Positions 25,324-33,893 of a DNA stretch of 64,000 bases are shown one piece after another. The notes beneath the pieces are model-generated. The model was not told where the DNA came from, did no database searches, and saw nothing but the letters and a program-made list of their open reading frames with translations. Within the stretch, counting starts at the first letter, position 1, and every line of letters starts with the position of its first letter. Both the position numbers and the translations under genes were made by a program. The stretch covers positions 62,001-126,000 of the forward strand of contig NZ_JABELE010000007.1 in assembly GCF_013009345.1 (NCBI RefSeq). Reading direction: 5' to 3'. The stretch is from Acinetobacter geminorum. Lineage in GTDB: Bacteria; Pseudomonadota; Gammaproteobacteria; Pseudomonadales; Moraxellaceae.

Positions 25324-26529
25324 ATGCAACATCAAATTAATGGTATTGCTTTGCCAAATGAACAGGGATTTTTTGGTGAATATGGAGGCCAATTTATTCC
25401 TCCGCATTTAAAAGAAGCAATGGATGAAATTAATGTTGCTTATGAAGAAATTCGCCATACACCTGAATTTCAAAATGAATTATCGGACCTCTTTTCAAAT
25501 TATGTAGGTCGTCCAAGTCCCTTATTTCATGCAAAACGTCTTTCTGATCAGTTAGGCGGTGCGCAAATTTATTTAAAACGTGAAGACTTAAATCATACAG
25601 GTGCTCATAAGATCAATCACTGTTTAGGTGAGGCTCTACTTGCTAAATATATGGGTAAAAAGAAAGTAATTGCTGAGACTGGTGCAGGACAGCATGGTGT
25701 CGCTCTAGCAACGGCTTGTGCTTTAGTTGGTATTCCATGTGAAATTCACATGGGTCAAGTAGATATTGAAAAAGAGCATCCAAATGTCGTTAAAATGAAA
25801 ATTTTGGGCGCTCATTTAGTTTCAGTAACACGTGGTACAGCAACCTTAAAAGATGCAGTTGATAGCGCTTTTGAAGAATATTTAAAAGATCCTAAAAACT
25901 TTATTTATGCGATAGGTTCTGTGGTTGGACCACATCCATTTCCAAAAATGGTTCGAGATTTTCAATCGATTATTGGCAATGAAATTAAAGAGCAGACCCA
26001 TCATCGTTTTGGGAAAAATCCGGATTATGTTGTCGCATGTGTTGGTGGCGGTTCAAATGCAATCGGTGCGTTTACAGCATTTTTAAATGATTCAGATGTG
26101 AAGTTGGTTGGGGTTGAACCAGCAGGACATGGTTTAGAAACTCACATGCATTCGGCAACCTTAACTTTAGGTAAGCCAAGCCAAATTCATGGTATGGCGT
26201 GTTACGTGCTTGAAAATGAAGCTGGTGAACCATTGCCAGTGCATTCTATTGCTTCAGGATTGGACTATCCGGGTGTTGGGCCACAGCATAGTTTCTTAAA
26301 AGATTTAGGTCGTGTGGAATATAGCACTGCAACTGACCAGGAATGTTTGGATGCTTTTATGACCTTATCTCGTGTAGAAGGAATTGTTCCTGCGCTTGAA
26401 AGCTCACACGCTGTCGCATGGGCAATACGAGAAGCACCAAAGCTGTCGAAAGAAACCATGATTGTGGTTAATCTTTCTGGTCGTGGAGACAAAGATTCGG
26501 ATTATGTGGCAGAAAAACTTAAGCTTTAA
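25324..26529 (+). CDS. trpB: Tryptophan synthase beta subunit (TrpB), stand-alone copy
   Basis: A PLP enzyme that joins indole and serine to make tryptophan. It shows GEYGGQFIPPHL, KREDLNHTGAHKINH with the PLP lysine (Lys96), AETGAGQHG with the catalytic Glu118, GGGSNAIGAF binding the PLP phosphate, and LSGRGDKD near the C-terminus. The 401 residues fit the family. There is no trpA or trpF beside it, and its N-terminus is not the one I associate with the operon-borne Acinetobacter TrpB, so it may be a second copy. A terminator follows directly. Confidence 0.85.
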   Translation: MQHQINGIALPNEQGFFGEYGGQFIPPHLKEAMDEINVAYEEIRHTPEFQNELSDLFSNYVGRPSPLFHAKRLSDQLGGAQIYLKREDLNHTGAHKINHCLGEALLAKYMGKKKVIAETGAGQHGVALATACALVGIPCEIHMGQVDIEKEHPNVVKMKILGAHLVSVTRGTATLKDAVDSAFEEYLKDPKNFIYAIGSVVGPHPFPKMVRDFQSIIGNEIKEQTHHRFGKNPDYVVACVGGGSNAIGAFTAFLNDSDVKLVGVEPAGHGLETHMHSATLTLGKPSQIHGMACYVLENEAGEPLPVHSIASGLDYPGVGPQHSFLKDLGRVEYSTATDQECLDAFMTLSRVEGIVPALESSHAVAWAIREAPKLSKETMIVVNLSGRGDKDSDYVAEKLKL

Positions 26530-26542
26530 ACCAACTAAACAC

Positions 26543-26577
26543 AAAAAGCGGTCAATATTTAAAGACCGCTTTTTTTA
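26543..26577 (+). terminator. Terminator of trpB
   Basis: AAAGCGGTC (26545-26553) pairs perfectly with GACCGCTTT (26564-26572), followed by further T. Confidence 0.85.
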
Positions 26578-26766
26578 TTTCGTAGACGAAATCTATCCCT
26601 TGTTAAAAGTTCATTATTTCTTAATTAAAACAAAGTATTCTGATTTTAAGCTGTGATTGTTAGAGATAGGTGTGTAAAACACTGCTTCACAAGGCAAAGC
26701 GTTGCGTTGCTTTGTCTCACTCAGTAGAATAGTCACTTTGCAAAATTTGCCTTTGGAGACGCCTAA

Positions 26767-27774
26767 GTGGAGCGACCGACGATTAGCCCTGAACATTTAC
26801 AGGAAGCTGCTGAAAATTTATCTACAATTCGAGATTTTATTCGCTTTGGGGTATCAGCATTACGTCAACATGATGCACATTTAGGACAAGGTACTGAAGA
26901 TTATTTTGCAGAAAGTTCTGCATTAGTTTTACAAACCTTATCTCTTGAATGGTCAGCAGACTCAGAGATTTTAGATGCTAAGCTTTTGCCAAGTGAAAAA
27001 GCAGAATTCTTAAGTTTGTTAGAACGTCGTATTAATGACCGTATACCGACTTCTTATTTATTAAATTTAGCTTACTTCTTTAATAAGCCATTTTATGTGG
27101 ATGAGCGTGTACTTATTCCGCGTTCACCAATTGCAGAATTAATTGAACAACGTTTTGCACCATATTGCTTGGATGAAAATGGTCAAATGCGTGAAGCACT
27201 TAACAACCTGCCAGAAAATGCAAAACCTAAAACTCCACAGCGTATTTTAGATATGTGTACAGGTTCTGGTTGTATTGCTGTTGCTTTGGCTTATGCATAT
27301 CCAGATGCGGAAGTGGATGCAACGGACATCTCTAAAGAAGCTTTAGAAGTAGCATCGATTAATGTTGAACACCACAATAAGCAATATCAAGTTGCGTTAC
27401 TTGAATCTGATTTATTTGCCAAGATTCCAGCTGAAAACCAGTACGATTTAATTGTAAGTAATCCTCCGTATGTTGATGCTGAAGATATGGCTGACTTACC
27501 AGAAGAGTTTTTACATGAACCTGAACTTGCATTGGCAGCAGGCCAAGACGGTTTAGATCTCGTGCGTAAAATGCTTGCTCAAGCGGCAGATTATTTAACT
27601 GAAGATGGTTTAATTGTCATTGAAGTGGGTAACTCTGAATGGGCTATGCGTCAGAACTTCAATACTATTGATTTCAACTGGCTTACTTTCCAAAAAGGTG
27701 GTTCTGGCATTTTTGCTTTAACCGCAGAACAATGTCGTCGTTATAGAAAACTATTTGAACAGCAACAAGCATAA
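26767..27774 (+). CDS. prmB: Ribosomal protein L3 N5-glutamine methyltransferase PrmB
   Basis: A SAM-dependent methyltransferase that modifies a glutamine in ribosomal protein L3. It has the Rossmann motif I LDMCTGSGCIAVALA (161-175) and the catalytic SNPPYVDAED (NPPY at 232-235), preceded by VLIPRSPIAELI. A short insertion after PYCLDENGQ precedes motif I. The start is a GTG with GGAG eight bases upstream. It lies 12 bp before aroC, the same prmB-aroC order as in E. coli and many relatives. Confidence 0.93.
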   Translation: MERPTISPEHLQEAAENLSTIRDFIRFGVSALRQHDAHLGQGTEDYFAESSALVLQTLSLEWSADSEILDAKLLPSEKAEFLSLLERRINDRIPTSYLLNLAYFFNKPFYVDERVLIPRSPIAELIEQRFAPYCLDENGQMREALNNLPENAKPKTPQRILDMCTGSGCIAVALAYAYPDAEVDATDISKEALEVASINVEHHNKQYQVALLESDLFAKIPAENQYDLIVSNPPYVDAEDMADLPEEFLHEPELALAAGQDGLDLVRKMLAQAADYLTEDGLIVIEVGNSEWAMRQNFNTIDFNWLTFQKGGSGIFALTAEQCRRYRKLFEQQQA

Positions 27775-27786
27775 GGAGTTGTACAT

Positions 27787-28878
27787 ATGGCAGGGAACAG
27801 TATTGGACAACTCTTTCGTGTAACGACATGTGGCGAGTCTCATGGCGTTGGCTTAATGGCAATTGTTGATGGTGTGCCACCTGGTCTTGAGTTAACCGAA
27901 GAAGATCTACAAAAAGATCTGGACCGCCGTAAGCCGGGTACATCAAAATTTGCGACTCAGCGCAAAGAACCTGATCAGGTTGAAATTATTTCTGGTGTGT
28001 TTGAGGGCAAAACTACTGGTACGCCAATTGGTTTACTCATTCGTAATACTGACCAAAAATCGAAAGATTACGGCAATATTGCTCAGACTTTTAGACCGGG
28101 TCATGCGGACTACACCTATACACAAAAGTATGGTTTCCGTGATTACCGTGGTGGCGGTCGTTCGAGTGCACGTGAAACTGCTATGCGTGTTGCAGCGGGT
28201 GCTATTGCGAAAAAATATTTAGCAGAAAAATTTGGTGTATTGATTCGCGGTCATGTGACAGAAATTGGTAATGAAGTTGCCGAAAAACTGGATTGGAATG
28301 AAGTTGCAAATAATCCATTTTTCTGTGGTGATGTAGACGCTGTTTCGCGTTTTGAAGCTTTGGTGACTTCTTTGCGTGAACAAGGAACAAGCTGCGGCGC
28401 AAAGCTAGAAATTTTAGCTGAAAAAGTCCCTGTAGGTTGGGGGGAACCCGTTTTTGACCGCCTAGATGCTGATATTGCACATGCGATGATGAGCATTAAT
28501 GCAGTTAAAGGTGTTGAAATTGGTGATGGTTTCGCAGTTGCTGGGCAGTTTGGTCATGAAACACGTGATGAGCTAACTAGTCATGGTTTCTTAGCAAATC
28601 ATGCGGGTGGTATTTTAGGTGGTATTTCAAGTGGTCAGACGATTCGAGTCGCCATTGCATTAAAACCTACTGCAAGCATTACAACACCAGGTAAAACGAT
28701 TAATTTAAATCGTGAAGATACTGATGTGTTAACTAAAGGCCGTCATGATCCGTGTGTAGGTGTTCGAGCAACTCCAATTGCTGAAGCAATGTTAGCAATT
28801 GTCTTAATGGATCATTTTTTACGTCATCGTGCTCAAAATGCAGATGTTGTTCCTCCATTTGCTCCGATTGAACCCTAG
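27787..28878 (+). CDS. aroC: Chorismate synthase
   Basis: AroC turns 5-enolpyruvylshikimate-3-phosphate into chorismate using reduced FMN as a catalytic cofactor. Family signatures are TCGESHGVGL near the start, DLDRRKPGTSKFATQRKEPD, FRPGHADYTY, DYRGGGRSSARETAMRVAAGAIA and HDPCVGVRATPIAEAM. The 363 residues match the bifunctional-free bacterial form. AAGGAG precedes the ATG. It belongs to the same pathway as the DAHP synthase at 1399-2541. Confidence 0.97.
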   Translation: MAGNSIGQLFRVTTCGESHGVGLMAIVDGVPPGLELTEEDLQKDLDRRKPGTSKFATQRKEPDQVEIISGVFEGKTTGTPIGLLIRNTDQKSKDYGNIAQTFRPGHADYTYTQKYGFRDYRGGGRSSARETAMRVAAGAIAKKYLAEKFGVLIRGHVTEIGNEVAEKLDWNEVANNPFFCGDVDAVSRFEALVTSLREQGTSCGAKLEILAEKVPVGWGEPVFDRLDADIAHAMMSINAVKGVEIGDGFAVAGQFGHETRDELTSHGFLANHAGGILGGISSGQTIRVAIALKPTASITTPGKTINLNREDTDVLTKGRHDPCVGVRATPIAEAMLAIVLMDHFLRHRAQNADVVPPFAPIEP

Positions 28879-28900
28879 TCATAATTTATGACTATAGTAA

Positions 28901-28943
28901 ATAAAGCCCCAAATTTAAGTTAAATATGGGGCTTTAATTTTTT
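28901..28943 (+). terminator. Terminator of prmB-aroC
   Basis: AAAGCCCCA (28903-28911) pairs with TGGGGCTTT (28927-28935), then T-rich sequence. Confidence 0.85.
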
Positions 28944-29209
28944 ATTAGATTATGATCTATTAAATTTTAAATTATTTTCTTGTCTTATAATCTCTATATA
29001 AATATAATACCGGCGATTTATTTTTGAATATATTTATCTTTTGGCTTTTAAAATTAAAGCTTTATTAATTTACTTAGTACATCAGATATCTATATTATTT
29101 CTTAAAACTGATTTTAGTAAAATTAGTTTTATATGACTTTTTTACATTTTAAATTTTATTACTTTAGCAAATACTTTTTTAAGTCATCATTGAAATTGGG
29201 GAAATATCA
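28944..29209. other. AT-rich upstream region of the 29210 gene
   Basis: No gene. GGGGAAATATCAATG provides the ribosome site of the next gene; promoters cannot be picked out in this AT-rich background. Confidence 0.4.
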
Positions 29210-29929
29210 ATGAATCAATGTACATATAGAATTGCCTGTATGTCAAAAGATAAGCTATTGCCTAAAAATTTACAGGCAATGATAAGAGTTATTTATGACC
29301 TATCCTTGTCATCTGAGCTATCTGGAAACTGGATATATAGTGATAATGATCCAGATATACATATTATTGATTTAGACAGTGGCTATACCAATGTTCTTAT
29401 TCCAAAAAAAATTAAAATTGTATTGAGTAATAACCCTAACCTTTTAAAAGGTTATCAATATGGGTTAAAGAGACCATTAAGATATCAGGAGCTTTTAAAA
29501 ATTTTATTAGAAATTGAAAATAATGAATATTTTCAGAAGACTTACCAAGAGCGCATAGTTAATCATAAAAATATAGTTTATAGAAATTCTTCTGAAACAA
29601 AAATTTTATATAAACTCGTTTGTTATCCAAATTTTAAAAAAATTCATGCCGAGCAGATTGTTAACGTAACTAGAGTTTGTAATTTATTATCTATTGAATC
29701 AAAAACAGCACAAGAAATTAAGAGGTTCTTAAACTTATCTGTAGATGAGATACAAAGAACAATAGAGATTATTAAAAAAGAGGCTTATCCAAACTATGAA
29801 ACGATACATGAAAATGTTGTTTCCATACTCCCATTTAAAACTGAAGCAACCTCAGTTAGACAAAAAAAGGGAGGTCAAAATCTATTATTTTATTTTATAA
29901 ATAAATTGTGGAGAAAGTTAAAAAGATAA
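29210..29929 (+). CDS. Orphan protein with receiver-like N-terminus and helix-rich C-terminus
   Basis: A 239-residue protein of low-GC codon use. Residues 4-105 follow the order of a response-regulator receiver domain: an YRIACMSKD strand, a long helix, a DPDIHIIDLDSG strand with Asp54 and Asp56 where the phospho-acceptor should be, a KIKIVLSNNP strand and GLKRPLRYQELLKILLEIE resembling the Lys-Pro switch segment. Residues 150-205 (LLSIESKTAQEIKRFLNLSVDEIQRTIEII) look like a winged-helix DNA-binding unit. The acidic pair at the start of a receiver is missing, so it may be a phosphorylation-independent pseudo-receiver. No histidine kinase is adjacent. The function is unknown. Confidence 0.5.
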   Translation: MNQCTYRIACMSKDKLLPKNLQAMIRVIYDLSLSSELSGNWIYSDNDPDIHIIDLDSGYTNVLIPKKIKIVLSNNPNLLKGYQYGLKRPLRYQELLKILLEIENNEYFQKTYQERIVNHKNIVYRNSSETKILYKLVCYPNFKKIHAEQIVNVTRVCNLLSIESKTAQEIKRFLNLSVDEIQRTIEIIKKEAYPNYETIHENVVSILPFKTEATSVRQKKGGQNLLFYFINKLWRKLKR

Positions 29930-30244
29930 CTCTAATAAATTGTAATGCTTTTATATTAGCAAATATATTTGTTAATTTATTTAAAGAAATTTCTGTGTTT
30001 AAAGGTAAAGTGTTTTGTGAATTTAGATAAATTTATAATTTGGTTCATTGCTTTTATAAAATTTATTTTAGGCTTTAACTTGAAGATAAATTAAAAAGGA
30101 ACTCAATTATTGGCTCTAAATTATATTTTAGCTTTTACCATGGATGGAAAAGCTAATTATAGATTGCTTGTCATATTAATTTGAAAGGAGCTATAAAAAA
30201 AAAGAAGACAAACGATGTAAGTAGTATTACAAAGTAATTTAACT
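29930..30244. other. AT-rich convergent intergenic stretch
   Basis: It lies between convergent genes and holds no supported gene. A small dyad (about 30130-30156, TAGCTTTT with AAAAGCTA around CCATGGATGG) is present without a T-run. Confidence 0.35.
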
Positions 30245-31474
30245 TTAAGTTAAATCTACTATTTGTTCTTCGTTTACAGCAATTTTATATTGATTACGTC
30301 CATTAGTTTTTGCTTTATATAAAGCATGATCAGCTCGTGCAACAAAAGCGGAAATTGAATCATTTAGACGGGGAGTTGTGGTCGCCACACCTACGCTAAT
30401 AGTGACATGTGGTGAAACATCACTACATGGATGCTTAATCGCAATCTTTTTAATCGCACTCATTAAGCGCTCGACTTGTATCAAAGCTTGCTGAGCATTC
30501 GTCATAGGGAATAGTAATAAAAACTCTTCACCACCATAACGAGCAACTAAATCGCCACTACGAGCAGCAATAGAAGAAATAGCAATTGCGATTTCTTTTA
30601 AACATTCATCACCTTTGAGATGTCCTAGCGTATCATTGTATGCTTTAAAATAATCGATATCGACCATCATAATGGTGAGTGGTGTTTCATGTCGTAATGC
30701 ACGGCGCCATTCATTATCAAGAGTTTCATCTAGATAGCGTCGGTTCGCTAAACCCGTGAGCGCATCTTGCTGTGAAAGTAAGGATAACTGCTGTGCTTGT
30801 TGCATAAGCTCAATACGATTCAGCTCAATCATACAGTTTTGTAGATAATTTTCTCGATGTTGACGATCAGTTGCGTAGGCAAGCGTCATCCCTAAAAAAC
30901 TACTGAAGGTATAAGTACGGTTTAAAAAGGTCCAGTCAATCACGCCATTCAAGTAGTTACTTACTAAAATTCCAACCAATCCGCCCATCCATCCAGCAAA
31001 TATGGCGGTATAGAAACGCATACCTACTGCACCATAAATAATGACGATTGCATACATCATCGCAGCATGAAAAAGGACATTATCTTGTCCATTTTCAATA
31101 ACGTTAATTAAAATAAAAGTAATTGCTACTGCTAAAGCTGAACCAATGCCTACATAATAATCAAAATACTGATTTAATTTTTTAATAAATGATAAAATCC
31201 AAGCAATAAGAACAATCACACCTACCCAAGAATAATAACTAAACCAGGGTAAAACTTGCTCAGTTGGTAAAACTTGGTATATACCAAAGCTTAAAAATAT
31301 ATATAATATTAAAATAATAGGTGCCCTATAGCGAAACTCATAGGCAGCACCGTTTTGGTATTGAAAACGATAAATCGTTTCAAGCTGTTTTGGAAACCAC
31401 ACGAAATTTAATCCTCGTGTGGTTAATAAATCTATTTGTTCTTGTCCCAATATATTGGAACCTTGCAACTTCAT
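30245..31474 (-). CDS. Membrane-bound diguanylate cyclase (GGDEF)
   Basis: A 409-residue protein. Residues about 50-200 contain five or six membrane helices forming an N-terminal sensor with no named domain, followed by a linker helix and a C-terminal GGDEF domain (from QDALTGLANRRYLDE). The active-site loop reads GGEEF (314-318), and the inhibitory I-site RxxD (Arg305-Asp308) lies exactly five residues before it, so the enzyme should be active and feedback-inhibited by c-di-GMP. No EAL domain is present. It is divergent from the 31795 gene across a 320-bp region with a CRP-like site. Confidence 0.9.
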   Translation of the reverse strand: MKLQGSNILGQEQIDLLTTRGLNFVWFPKQLETIYRFQYQNGAAYEFRYRAPIILILYIFLSFGIYQVLPTEQVLPWFSYYSWVGVIVLIAWILSFIKKLNQYFDYYVGIGSALAVAITFILINVIENGQDNVLFHAAMMYAIVIIYGAVGMRFYTAIFAGWMGGLVGILVSNYLNGVIDWTFLNRTYTFSSFLGMTLAYATDRQHRENYLQNCMIELNRIELMQQAQQLSLLSQQDALTGLANRRYLDETLDNEWRRALRHETPLTIMMVDIDYFKAYNDTLGHLKGDECLKEIAIAISSIAARSGDLVARYGGEEFLLLFPMTNAQQALIQVERLMSAIKKIAIKHPCSDVSPHVTISVGVATTTPRLNDSISAFVARADHALYKAKTNGRNQYKIAVNEEQIVDLT

Positions 31475-31794
31475 AATTAATGCTCTCTATATTGGAAGTT
31501 GTCATAAAATGAGACTTATTTTAAGTAAAGTTCCATCTAAAAATATTGATTATATAATGTGTGGTTTATTCAAAATAATAATACAGTTTTTTTAAAAAAG
31601 TAATTATTTTTATCAGTGTTAAATGTGATAAAAATCACGACATTTCAATGATTAGCGTAATAATTATCTAAAGCTCTTCAATCCATCGAAAAAAGTTACA
31701 AATGGTCGATTAACGATTGTATCTTTATCATTTTCGGATAGACTTATAGCGTGAAACACAGATGATTGCTGTCATATAAATAGGAAAATTAGCA
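31475..31794. other. Divergent promoter region between diguanylate cyclase and diiron-oxidase-like gene
   Basis: The 320-bp region holds no gene. It contains a CRP-type palindrome (31624-31639), described separately. Confidence 0.4.
31624..31639. promoter_or_regulatory. CRP/Vfr-type binding site
   Basis: TGTGATAAAAATCACG fits TGTGA-N6-TCACA with one mismatch, within a longer AT-flanked dyad. It is about 170 bp from the 31795 start and 150 bp from the diguanylate cyclase start. Confidence 0.5.
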
Positions 31795-32547
31795 ATGACT
31801 GCTCTAAATCAATATGGAATGAATTTAGAAATTACACCGCATAATGAATGGTCACAACGGTTCTGGGACGACCTGTTACCAGCGAAAGAACGGGTGAGCA
31901 AACATCCATTTTTTACGGAAATGGCCAATGGGGGATTGAGCCTAGATAGTTTTCGTTATGCTTTACTTAATTTCTATCCATTGGTTGCCCACTTCCCGTC
32001 ATATATGGCTGGAGCACTAGGGAAAGCGACTGGGTTTTCTGAACCAGGAGTAACAGAAGCACGAGATTGGTTAATCCAAAATATTAAGGTAGAAGAGCGA
32101 CACTTAAAATGGTATCGCGATTGGGCTGGAGGTTTTGGCTTAACAGTTGAAGAACTTGACCATGTACGTCCACCAGCTGCTATGAACGCGGTAAACCATT
32201 TTCTATGGAATATGAGTCATCGAGGGAATTTGGCAGAATGTCTAGCTGCAACAAATTTGGCGATTGAATGGGCAACTGGAGATTGGTCTATTCAGGTGTA
32301 TAAAGGGATTCATACTTATACTGATCATCCTGAAGTAACTATTGATAAGCGTTCTTTAGCTTGGTTACGTGCACATGCACATTATGATGATCTTCATCCT
32401 TATGAAGCCATGGAACTGATTAAGCGCTTATGCAATGATCGTCCTGACTGGCAGCAAAAAGCATTTCATGCTGCTGAAGAAGGACTGCGGTATTATGAGT
32501 TAGCTTTAGACGATTGCTATAAGGTACAGCTTAAAGCCTCTGCTTGA
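31795..32547 (+). CDS. TenA/PqqC-like, heme-oxygenase-fold diiron protein
   Basis: A 250-residue protein of the TENA/PQQC superfamily, in the group annotated as iron-containing redox enzymes. Candidate metal ligands fit the HDO pattern: a Glu within KVEERHLKW (Glu101, His103), a Glu in AIEW (158) and HAHYDDLH (His194, Asp198, His201). HPFFTEMANGGLSLDSFRYAL near the N-terminus is typical. Members make diverse oxidations on small molecules. The partner of this one is unknown; the next gene, convergent, is a GAF regulator of the acetoin region. Confidence 0.75.
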   Translation: MTALNQYGMNLEITPHNEWSQRFWDDLLPAKERVSKHPFFTEMANGGLSLDSFRYALLNFYPLVAHFPSYMAGALGKATGFSEPGVTEARDWLIQNIKVEERHLKWYRDWAGGFGLTVEELDHVRPPAAMNAVNHFLWNMSHRGNLAECLAATNLAIEWATGDWSIQVYKGIHTYTDHPEVTIDKRSLAWLRAHAHYDDLHPYEAMELIKRLCNDRPDWQQKAFHAAEEGLRYYELALDDCYKVQLKASA

Positions 32548-32558
32548 TCTTATCTTAA

Positions 32559-32595
32559 AAAAAGGGAGGATATCGTATGGATATTCTCCCTTTTA
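32559..32595. terminator. Bidirectional terminator between the diiron protein and GAF regulator genes
   Basis: AAAGGGAGGATAT (32561-32573) pairs with ATATTCTCCCTTT (32581-32593, one wobble), flanked by A- and T-runs. Confidence 0.8.
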
Positions 32596-32597
32596 TT

Positions 32598-33737
32598 TTA
32601 TTCGAGCAACTTTAAGAGTTTAGTTCGATAAGGTATTTCTTCGGGTAATAATTCAAGTAAACGTTCCACAGCATCTACACGGTCTGGTACACGACTGACT
32701 ACTCGCAATAATTGATCAATATCTTCAATTTGATAAATCACATGGCTCAAACGAGCGTCAAAACAATCTCTCCATGCGCATAAAAAAGGACTTTCTGATT
32801 TGGCTAAGAAACTTCCTCTATAAAGTGTAAGCGTAGTTGATGTAAAACCTAGGTTTAATGCTTGTTCAGCCATTAAAAAATCACATTGAATTTCGCAGTT
32901 AAGTCTATATGGTCGTGACTCGATAACATCAGGTATTAAGTTTCTGAGTTGAGAAAGTTCTGCTTTTAAAGTGGTGGTACTTACAGGCCGATCACCATAT
33001 AAAGCATAGTGAAGTTCTTCAAGATTAATCCCTTCGGGACAAAGGGTTAGAATGCACAGAATTTCAATTTGGCGTTGAGTCAATGTAAGGCTGTGTTGGT
33101 TATATTGAACTTTAGGAGTGCCGAAGGCTTTAATATATAAGATATTTTTCTGATGAAGCTGAATTGCTTGTTTAACAATGTCAGCACAACGCTCTACTGC
33201 TAAAACTCCAAGTGAATTATGTTTTTGATATTTGGTCGATAAATTCATAATTCCATAAAACTGACCTGTATTCGCATCGGTAATCGGTGCTGCATAACAG
33301 ACCCAATCTCTGACACTATTCATCTGGTTTTCGTGTGAGTAAACACAGCTTGCAGAATGTGTATTTAATGCTAGACCAATGGCATTTTGACCTACTGCCT
33401 GAGTAGACCACTGACCACCCTCAACAAAGTGTACTTGCTCAGCCGATGAGCGCATAGGGTGACTACTCCATGTCCAAAGTAGAGTGCCATGTGGGTCGGT
33501 TACCCCAATGGCCATATCGGCATCTTCAGCAATATGCATTAAGTTGCGATGGCATTCATGAATCGAACGACCAAATAATGAATGTTCCCATTCCTCACCC
33601 AGATCAAATAAAGGTGCTGCATCAAGGTCAAGTGACGGCTTTTTTCCTAATTGTGTAGAATGAGATGAGGACTCTGGACGAAATAAGGACAGAGTAGTGT
33701 CTATTAAAGGCGATGATAATTGTTCTGACATATCCAT
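32598..33737 (-). CDS. GAF-domain transcriptional regulator, AcoR-like sensor with winged-helix output
   Basis: A 379-residue regulator. Residues about 60-205 hold a GAF sensor whose sequence (RNLMHIAEDADMAIGVTDPHG, NAIGLALNTHSA, RDWVCYAAPITD, YGIMNLSTKY) resembles the sensor part of AcoR-type activators. Residues about 215-290 form a winged-helix-like unit (LTLTQRQIEILCILTLCPEG, ELHYALYGDRPVS). No Walker motif and no GAFTGA are present, so it cannot be a sigma-54 activator. AAAGGAA precedes the ATG at 33737. It lies next to lipA and the divergent acoABCD operon, so it probably senses acetoin or a related compound. Confidence 0.75.
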   Translation of the reverse strand: MDMSEQLSSPLIDTTLSLFRPESSSHSTQLGKKPSLDLDAAPLFDLGEEWEHSLFGRSIHECHRNLMHIAEDADMAIGVTDPHGTLLWTWSSHPMRSSAEQVHFVEGGQWSTQAVGQNAIGLALNTHSASCVYSHENQMNSVRDWVCYAAPITDANTGQFYGIMNLSTKYQKHNSLGVLAVERCADIVKQAIQLHQKNILYIKAFGTPKVQYNQHSLTLTQRQIEILCILTLCPEGINLEELHYALYGDRPVSTTTLKAELSQLRNLIPDVIESRPYRLNCEIQCDFLMAEQALNLGFTSTTLTLYRGSFLAKSESPFLCAWRDCFDARLSHVIYQIEDIDQLLRVVSRVPDRVDAVERLLELLPEEIPYRTKLLKLLE

Positions 33738-33893
33738 ATCGAAATTCCTTTATCATTGAAATGGCGTATCCGTAGCCGCTCAACATCTATAACTTTCTTA
33801 TTGTGACTATTTCCTAGTTATCTCCTTACCTTAAATAATTTTATAAGTCTTGACCATTATCCTATTGGATAAGTTTTGTTAATTGCCTAATCA

